From positions 23,443,764-23,507,763 of the forward strand of contig CM018687.1 in NCBI GenBank assembly GCA_009363875.1: a stretch of 64,000 bases of DNA, written 5' to 3'. Both the position numbers and the translations under genes were made by a program. Under the pieces are notes generated by a model, which saw only the letters and a list, made by a program, of their open reading frames with translations, was not told the DNA's origin and ran no database searches. The DNA comes from Mikania micrantha (taxonomy: Eukaryota > Streptophyta > Magnoliopsida > Asterales > Asteraceae). Positions 56,872 to 64,000 of the stretch are shown here, piece by piece (within the stretch, counting starts at the first letter, position 1; each line of letters starts with the position of its first letter).

Positions 56872-58900
56872 ATTTATATATTAATCATTAATATATATTC
56901 AATTTATCAAATAAAAGTGTTACATATTTCGCTTAACATCATATATTAAAGTTTATGTTTTTATTATAGAAACTTCCTTTCTATAATCAGTATGTCTTAT
57001 ACAAACCTACATAATGGTGTCATAAGAATTTAATACGCTCCCACTAGCCTTGACATATATATACACACACACACACACGCTGAACATCTTTGTTCTTTTG
57101 GTAAAACTAACACCTTAGTTTCTTACCAAGACATACACTTCCTACTTAAGATGCTTTTATCAACCATGGATTCAATGTAACGAGTTTGCCATATTAGGAT
57201 CTCAAGACTTTCTAATTAATTATAAGAATAATCAATTAAGGTGTTCTTATGGTAATTCAGTTTTGAAATTTAACTACTTGGGTGTCAATAAACTCTTGCT
57301 TACATAATGTGTAGCATCCTAATACATCCATGTTGATTTTGTCATTGGAATTCTCTAATTTCAACTACACAACATCTAAATATCGTCAAACAAGTCTCTT
57401 ACTTTGTTTTATTACATCTTAGTCTTTATGGTTCCTAACCATTTGTTATATTCATCAATCAACAATTACAATTCTGCAATTTCTGGGTTCAAAGTGATCC
57501 CCTGAGTTTTCAAAAATGTCATGTGTAGCAACTGGTTCTTAAACTTATTTAAGATCCATTCAAACACTTTGTGTTGATTGAAACATATATATCATATCAT
57601 ATCATTGCAGAATTGAACTCTTTCAATCTGCACTATCTAGTTGTCAACAATACAGTTCCCTGCCTTACGAAGTGATTGATGAAAATTCTATCTATTCCAT
57701 TTCAGGGATTTATTATAACTATTTTTATCATCATGAGGATTCAATTTTAAATAAATGGTTAACAACTCTTTGTTAAACCCTCAACCCTAAATAGGAATTT
57801 ATACAGGTTTATGTTTATAACTCTTTATATTTAAATGTAATCAAAGCTAGCATAGTAATTCATATGATATATTCATTGGGATATATATTTTTTGGATCAA
57901 TTTCAAGAGAAAACACATATGTATGGGTCTTTATGAAAATACCTTCATTGTTATGTAGCTAGTTGTGAAACAATTTCACATTTTATGCATTAATTTGGTA
58001 ACCTTTGGGCATATCTTATATATAACCATTGATGCTTTTAGATCTTCATTTTATGGAAATATTCTTTGAACCCTTTCAAAGATTTCATTAGGTTCACAAC
58101 CTTATGAAATATTCATATTTAATCTTTAGACATCTTATGCAAAAGAATTGCATATAAAATATCATAATCTTTTAACCTTTCTTAAGCATGTCATGTAATC
58201 ATCAAACTCTTGTAACAATGAATTCCATTTTCAATTGTTTAGAGATTAATGCATTACATCTTGCTTTAAAAGTTAATCTTTTCTAATATAACATTTAAAC
58301 AATTTAAATTATTCAATTAATATGAATCATAAGTATTGCTTTTCTTAGTAATTCTATCATATAGAATTCACTTTGCATTATCAATAATACTTATCAATTA
58401 TGCTATCAAAACAATTCATCAAGCATAAATATAACTATTCAATCAATGCATAAATAAAACTAGAAGCATTATTATTAGTCAAACTAAGAATGTCAAAAGT
58501 AATCTTAGTTGTTTTAAACAAATTTTAGCAATTAATGGAAAAATAAAAGAACAATTCTTCTATTTGTCTTGTCTTCCATCCCATAGAATTCAAGACCTAA
58601 GCTCCCAGCAAAATCAACCACCTCGAATACCTGTAAATAATGGAAATAATTGTTACACTCATATTATTATCAAAGATTTGTCAATCAAGGAATATGTTGA
58701 AGTAACAAGTCATACCAGAAGATCCTGGCTCATCAGAACTCTTCAGACACCGAGCAACAATGTACTCAATCTCATCGACCTCGGTCAATGTTCTCTTTCT
58801 CCCTTTGCTCATATCTATCCTTATCTTGGTTTCTTCAACCAAGAGAATGTCCAAAACAATAAACGATAACAATAATCGTACGAAAAACGAATCAAACAAA
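56872..58900. other. Degraded sequence of unknown origin
   Basis: This AT-rich segment begins right after an LTR end. It has CACACACACACAC (57063-57078) and the phrase TTAATACGCTCCCACTAGCC (57030-57050), which resembles sequence near plant copia elements, but no pol motif was found. A - strand segment (58690-58830) reads MSKGRKRTLTEVDEIEYIVA, which I cannot assign. Confidence 0.35.
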
Positions 58901-59925
58901 TAAAAAATAAACATTTGGGTCTGCCCTAGACCCATCGTGATACGCAATGGGGCTCGGCGAAATCTTCGCGGTATGCGAAGGATGGACGGAAAATTTGAAT
59001 TCAACCCAAAAACTTTGTGGTACGCCACGATTGATCAACTTCTACCTTGGCGATACACAGCGTGTACCGGAGGAGTACCCGACTATTTTGTCCTTGGCTG
59101 TATGCCAACAATTTTGGGATAGCCCCTTGGCGGTACGCGAAGGCTCCAAGAAGCCTAAAATCTTATAAATGCCAACCCATTTCATACATAACACCCTTTA
59201 CTCTTTTTCTCTCAACAAGAAACCCATACTCCCTGCCAAAGAACACTATCAAGCCCTTCTCAACCCCTAGAAACCCATACCCAACCATTGTGAAGCCACC
59301 ATCGAATATTTGGAGTCATGAATCCTTGGAGGAAGCTCATTACAAGTTATCATCAATCCAGGAGCCACCACCAGCTTCTTACAAGCCCTCAAATCTATGT
59401 TAAAGTGGAAACCCAACTGAACCAAGACATCTAAAGGTCCTTGAGGTAGCTTTCATGGTTAATCTTACCTTTAAACCGACATGCAAATCATTACACACAC
59501 ATGCAGCACTAATAATGGCACATGCATGAAATTTTACTTATGTAAAATGATGTTTAGGGCTCTGATTGACTGATTTGTGGTGTTGTAATGAGCTATATTG
59601 AGTATGAAAGTTATTTAGTGTCATTTAGTGAAGATTTGTGCAACTTCCTATAAAAGGAAGTTTTTGTGATGCAAGATGATGTTAGGTTGTGTTTTCAACA
59701 TGATATGTAGGTTTAAATGATGGTCTATGGCAAAATATGTGTTTATTGACATATTAGTTAAACTAGATTGGTGAAATGAATGATTTTGTTCATAAGTTTC
59801 TAAATAAGGAAACTTTTGTCTTAAGAACATCACATGCATGTGATCTTGTGTTATGTTTATAAGTTACATGACGATAATGGTAATATGAACATATTTGAAT
59901 AGTTTGATTTTGATTAAAATGAGTT
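58901..59925 (+). mobile_element. LTR-like fragment C
   Basis: It has words of the type GGTACGCGAAGG/GTACGCCACG/GGTATGCGAAGG (58940-59150), a TATA-like CTTATAAATGCC (59162-59173) and a CT/CA-rich leader, the same plan as the promoter part of other LTRs here. Neither end is seen. Short frames across it are not conserved elsewhere in the window. Confidence 0.45.
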
Positions 59926-62191
59926 TTAAATGACGAGCACATACGAATGAAAACACATTCGCACTACAACCTCATTCGGACTCATGTTCATTCGCATGTC
60001 TAGCTTGAACGACTGAGGCTCATTCGCATAGTTCTACCTTGCTAATGAAGACTCATTCGTACGAGCAGGAAAGTTATGAAAAACCAACTTTTAAAACTTA
60101 AGGATTTTTCCAAGTTACACAATTTGTGAACTTACGAATGATCAAGTAGTCCTAAGGGGTCGTTATGGGTAATCTAACCCTAAACCAACCCTAAGTGATT
60201 GTGGAATTATTGCATTTTAGTTAAGAAAACATAGATTAATGTTAAAGTAATAACATAATCACAAGAGCTTATATACATAAATCTTTTCAAAGAATACAAG
60301 GGAAGCAAACACTTATCGTGGATCATCAACACATGTTACATATATGCATAACTAACCTCAGGCATGATGTAGCATGACACATGCTTTTTATAAATCAACC
60401 ATCATTCTAAGGAATCAAATCATGTTTTTAAGTTCATACAACATTTTCTAAGCATGAGAACAAGTACATTTTCTAAACATGAGAACAAGTTATTCAAGAA
60501 GTGATCATTAACAAGTAACATAAGGCAATCAATTAACATAAGTCGATCAATAATTCAAAGTCTATACAATTATAAATCTTATATTATATGTATGTTTACA
60601 ATGATATAGGAGTCAGTTAGAAGTCTTGTTGCTTGCTACTTGCTACTTGCTACTTGCTACTTGTTCAGGTTCAGAGTCTATTGGTGTCAGGTGAGAACAT
60701 TAGTCACTCTTTTGTTGTTTTACAACTTTGGGGTGGAAACGTGACCAAACATCTTTTGTACTAAAACTTTTGTATTACAACTTTTCAAATACAGTATTCA
60801 CTATTCTTTGCAAAAATCCAAGGTTTACTCTTATATACTACTATCTTTACAATTGTTGAACACATTTTGATAAAAGGTTTCATAAAAGGTTTTATTAAAA
60901 GGCTTTGTAAACTGTTTTACAACCTGTTTCGTACAAAGATGGTTTTATAAATGTTAAATAAGTTTAAAAGATAAATTTTATAAACTCTTTTAAACATTAA
61001 CTTGTGTTTTCTAAATGAATGTTTTGGTAAATGTTTTCGTACAAACCTTGTAATTATACAAGGGTTTTGCTATCATTGTATTAAATCAAGGGTTTTCAAA
61101 ACAAGGTATTAAATCAATGGTTTTCAATGGTGGTATTCAATCAAAGGTTTTCAAAACAAGGTATTAAATCAAAGGTTTTCAATGTGGTATCCAATCAAGG
61201 GTTTTTAAGGAGGTATTCAATCAAGTGTTTTCAAATCATGGTAATCAATCAAGAGTATTCAACTACAGGTTTTCAATCAAAGTATTCAACCTTAGAAACA
61301 TAAAAACATGGTGTCCATCGTTGTGAACAAACTTGTACACACATGAGGACACATATTCAATCTTATTCTTATTCTTATAACGTTAGTACTGGGTGATCAC
61401 AACAAGGGAAAACTGGACACGTTTTGGTTACGCCAAGGCTGCAGTTAGCGTTTTAAATTTGTTTTAAAAACTAACTGCTGATTGGATGCTTTACCGTAAT
61501 ATGGATTTGCTGCTAATTAACTTTACCAGCATAGGTCATATTGACCGGGTACGTCAACACATATTTTTTCTTCTTAGTAAACTCATTAGTACAGCTCATG
61601 TTGAATGCGTTTGCTGACTACTTTTTCTAACTCCAAAAGTAGTTTGGGACTTGATTATATGTTGGCTTTTCTAGTAGACATTCATTAAACTGTTTGCACA
61701 CTTTATTCTTACTTGATGTTAGTTTGGGTTGCAACTATCCATGTTATTTTCATTCACTGTTTTATACATATGTTTTACAATGCAGGTTCATATTGACAAA
61801 TGTTAAACCTATTGTTCTTACCAACTCCTTTTGTAGTTGACAGTTACTCTTCACATGTTTTAGGTAATCAGGTTTAGAGCTTCACAAGGACAACTATGGA
61901 GACCATAGTTAAGATAGAACAAGATGAAAAAACAAGCTAGGATGGATTAGAAACTCACTTAATCTTGATTGTTTAATTGTCTTGTGTGAGTTTTATTTTG
62001 TAAACAATATTTTTGGGTGTGTAGTTGTCAGTCTTTTGGTAGATAGATAGAATGTCTATAACTAAACAATGGTCTAAACTTTATGAAACTTAGTAATTCA
62101 TTGTGGTTGTTCTTTTTCAATACTTGTGCATGATTCAGCCATCGATCGTCACCGCACCGTGGATTCCGCACGCGGCGCAGGGGGTGTGACA
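59926..62191 (+). mobile_element. 5' LTR B', truncated at its left side
   Basis: It matches LTR B from about 54585 to its end, at an estimated 93-96% identity by eye. It ends GGGGGTGTGACA at 62191 and is followed by a primer-binding site, so it is a 5' LTR. Differences from LTR B include one extra CTTGCTA unit, a short duplication (ACATTTTCTAAACATGAGAACAAGT region near 60450-60490) and fewer TCAAGGGTTTTC repeats. Confidence 0.8.
61078..61285. repeat. TCAAGGGTTTTCAA tandem array in LTR B'
   Basis: It has the same unit as 55700-55975 with roughly two units of about 24 bp fewer, showing array contraction or expansion between the two LTR copies. Confidence 0.8.
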
Positions 62192-62194
62192 GGT

Positions 62195-62207
62195 TGGTAT
62201 CAGAGCC
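62195..62207 (+). other. Primer-binding site
   Basis: TGGTATCAGAGCC lies three bases after the LTR end and is complementary to initiator methionine tRNA. The leader that follows (GGCCTAGACTATAACC) resembles the leader of element 2. No gag follows before the next LTR fragment. Confidence 0.9.
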
Positions 62208-63378
62208 AAGGTTGTAGAGAACTAGGAAAAACCCAATAATTAATGGCCTAGACTATAACCTAAGCTACCCCATAGGACTAAGTACTATAGGCTTGAGGAT
62301 ACTTAGGAGCTAAGTAAACTTGAGTTAGCATTAAGACTACACTAAGCTTGGAAGATCTTAGGGATAAACTTTTCTAAGAATAGATATCGAGTCAAGGAAT
62401 ATTTATTGAAGTTCTATAATTTTAGAATCTGAACTAAATTTCTAAATACCTATTCATCAAAGAATTTCATAGGCAAAGATCTGTGTTCTTAGTATCTTTA
62501 ATATGAAATTCTCATCATATATTCATCAAAGGATTTTAGAGGCAAAGATCTGTATTCTTAGTATCTTTGATCTGAAATTCTCATCATGTTATCATCATCA
62601 TGTATTCATCATCATTAGGACTTCATAACTTAGAATCTGTGTAGCAGTATTTTTTAGTTGAAGTTCACACCAGGAGATCATTATGCTCAATACTGTAAGT
62701 ATTAGGAACCTAGGGTAATTAACCTAGGACACATATACTGAAACCTAAGGTCTCGATTTCAGATAAATCAAGAACCACGGTTTGCATAATCATATTCATA
62801 AGTACAAGAGACAATCATGAATCAATCATAATCAACCAAGAGTTGGGATCCTAGCTTCAAATACAAACGGCGGCCAAGCTCTGGCATACTGAAGTGGTGG
62901 TGGGATGTCGGCTAGGCAGGCATTTAGCTTGACCCTATGTATGCCCTACATATAAACTAACTTCAGTATGACAGGGGGAATTCGGCGTTCATATTTGAAG
63001 TGAAGATTCGGGAGCAACTGGAATCATTGAACATTAGTCAAACATATGAGATACAACCATTTGAGATACAATCATTGTGTGAATCAACGAAAGATGAATC
63101 AAGTGTGTGAATCAATCATGGTGTTAATCAATCATAGGTGAGCCAACCTTTGTGTGTGAATCAATCAGGTGAACAATCATTATGTGTAGTCTTAAGTGAT
63201 TACATACTTAGTACTTACTAACATAGGTTAACGGGACAAATGTAGAGCACACATATGAGTTAGGTCTACATGTTAACAATTGTTAGTAGGTACACACATA
63301 ATTCAGTCATAGTTCAGTTGATCAAAGATCATGGGATTCTTTATCAAGGGAACATACTTGGGAATCATTACAAACGTG
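62208..63378 (+). mobile_element. Element leader fused to another LTR fragment
   Basis: 62208 to about 62860 is an untranslated leader with a repeated phrase (TTCATCAAAG...TTAGTATCTTTGAT, near 62450-62580). From about 62860 an LTR promoter module appears (GTGGTGGGATGTCGGC...TATGCCCTACATATAA, 62896-62955), followed by GTGAATCAATCA-rich sequence. The junction implies a deletion or nested insertion. There is no reading frame of note. Confidence 0.5.
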
Positions 63379-64000
63379 TGTTGGGATATCTAGGTTACTT
63401 TTCATTTAATCAATTTCAATTAATCGCATTAATTGAAAAAAATCAGTTTTCATAAAATCGGATTAAACTATCAGATCAGAGTTGACACAGCGGAAGCATT
63501 TAAACAACAATTAAATCAAACGATTTAAACAACAATTAAATCAAACAACACAACCATAGGAGGTTTTAGAAATCGACCTTTACGAAGCGGTTCCAAATCC
63601 ACACGATGGATAGGCAACGGTCTCGTTAGTTGAATCACTACGATCACCCGAGTCCAGATCTCGTCCTACGAATAACCGGATTGGACCAAAACAGATTTTG
63701 GATCGGCTCGACTCTCGGTTCAGCCCACGGCTCGGCTTGGGGTGGCTCACAATCGGCAAGAGTGGCTGGCCCTTGCGGCCCTATGGCAGCCCGATGTGAC
63801 CCTTGGTGCGGCCTGTTCATGGCCCTGGTGCGGCCTTGGCTCCGGCCTGGCTAGGTGGCTCGGTGGTTGCTGATTTCGACACCCACAAAAACACCAAAGG
63901 GTGGTGGTGTGGTCGACGGCTACTATGGTGAGGGAGAAGGAAAATGAGTCAAAAAGTGGTACACAAAATGTGGGAGGTTGGATCTAGTTTTAAAGTCAAA
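63379..64000 (+). mobile_element. Copia-type LTR, cut by the window end
   Basis: It starts TGTTGGGATATCTAGG and aligns with 46242-46623 plus 49286 onward. It contains a GC-rich patch of GGCTCGG/GGCCCTTG/GCGGCC words (63700-63870) unlike its surroundings. The reading frame at 63630-63854 is produced by this patch. The right end lies outside the window. Confidence 0.6.

Noticed and set aside
58681..59028. 115-codon - strand frame as a membrane protein
   Set aside because: It crosses the LTR C word cassette and a hydrophobic AT-rich run; only a short internal part (MSKGRKRTLTEVDEIEY) looks protein-like and it has no recognised family.
63630..63854. 74-codon Trp/Gly-rich frame
   Set aside because: Lies in the GC-rich word patch of a copia LTR; not preserved in the other LTR copy.

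Overview
This is a window of plant nuclear DNA: AT-rich and dominated by nested LTR retrotransposons, with MITEs, a Mutator-like transposon and one recognisable host gene with introns. The host is probably a eudicot. Several chromodomain Ty3/gypsy elements of the Tekay (Del) type with LTRs of about 4 kb suggest Asteraceae, but that is family-level inference.

Layout. 1-10969: Tekay-type element 1 (+ strand). It has a truncated 5' LTR cut by the window edge, a broken gag-pol and a complete 3' LTR (6829-10969). 10970-13474: remains of a Ty1/copia element on the - strand (gag, primer-binding site, LTR), into which element 1 inserted. 13475-16232: a solo or truncated gypsy LTR. 16233-19549: degraded sequence with a copia reverse transcriptase remnant and an unidentified reading frame. 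19550-30241: Tekay-type element 2 (- strand), nearly intact in gag-pol, with a 4351-bp 3' LTR. In place of a normal 5' LTR it has a 1470-bp palindrome made of two inverted copies of the LTR's U5 end, and the whole unit is bracketed by a 5-bp target duplication (TACTA). 30242-33000: AT-rich DNA with foldback MITEs. 33176-34768: a four-exon gene for a KIX8/KIX9-like adaptor with an EAR motif and a four-unit 17-residue repeat. 35752-40455: a decayed Mutator-like element carrying a FAR1/MULE transposase pseudogene and an Athila-ORF1-like pseudogene, marked at both edges and in the middle by palindromic TATACGGCCGTATA words and invaded by two MITEs. 40456-46241: AT-rich DNA with more MITEs and a small Helitron. 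46242-64000: a pile of diverged LTRs (copia-type LTRs starting TGTTRGG, gypsy-type LTRs ending GTGTGACA) and one gypsy integrase fragment.

How the parts relate. Apart from the KIX gene, almost everything recognisable is selfish DNA. The gypsy LTRs of different families share a modular plan: an early TATA box with a CT-rich leader and a GAG|GTAAG donor-like site; a variable cassette of repeated short words (CGAATG, TCGATACTA, GGGCC); a conserved CAG|GTGAGTTCATTGCCC block; a late CCCTATATATAAGC module; a TTTCTCAG|GTGA block; and the GTGTGACA end. The most unusual single object is the palindromic 5' end of element 2. Its flanking target duplication suggests it was made before integration, during reverse transcription.
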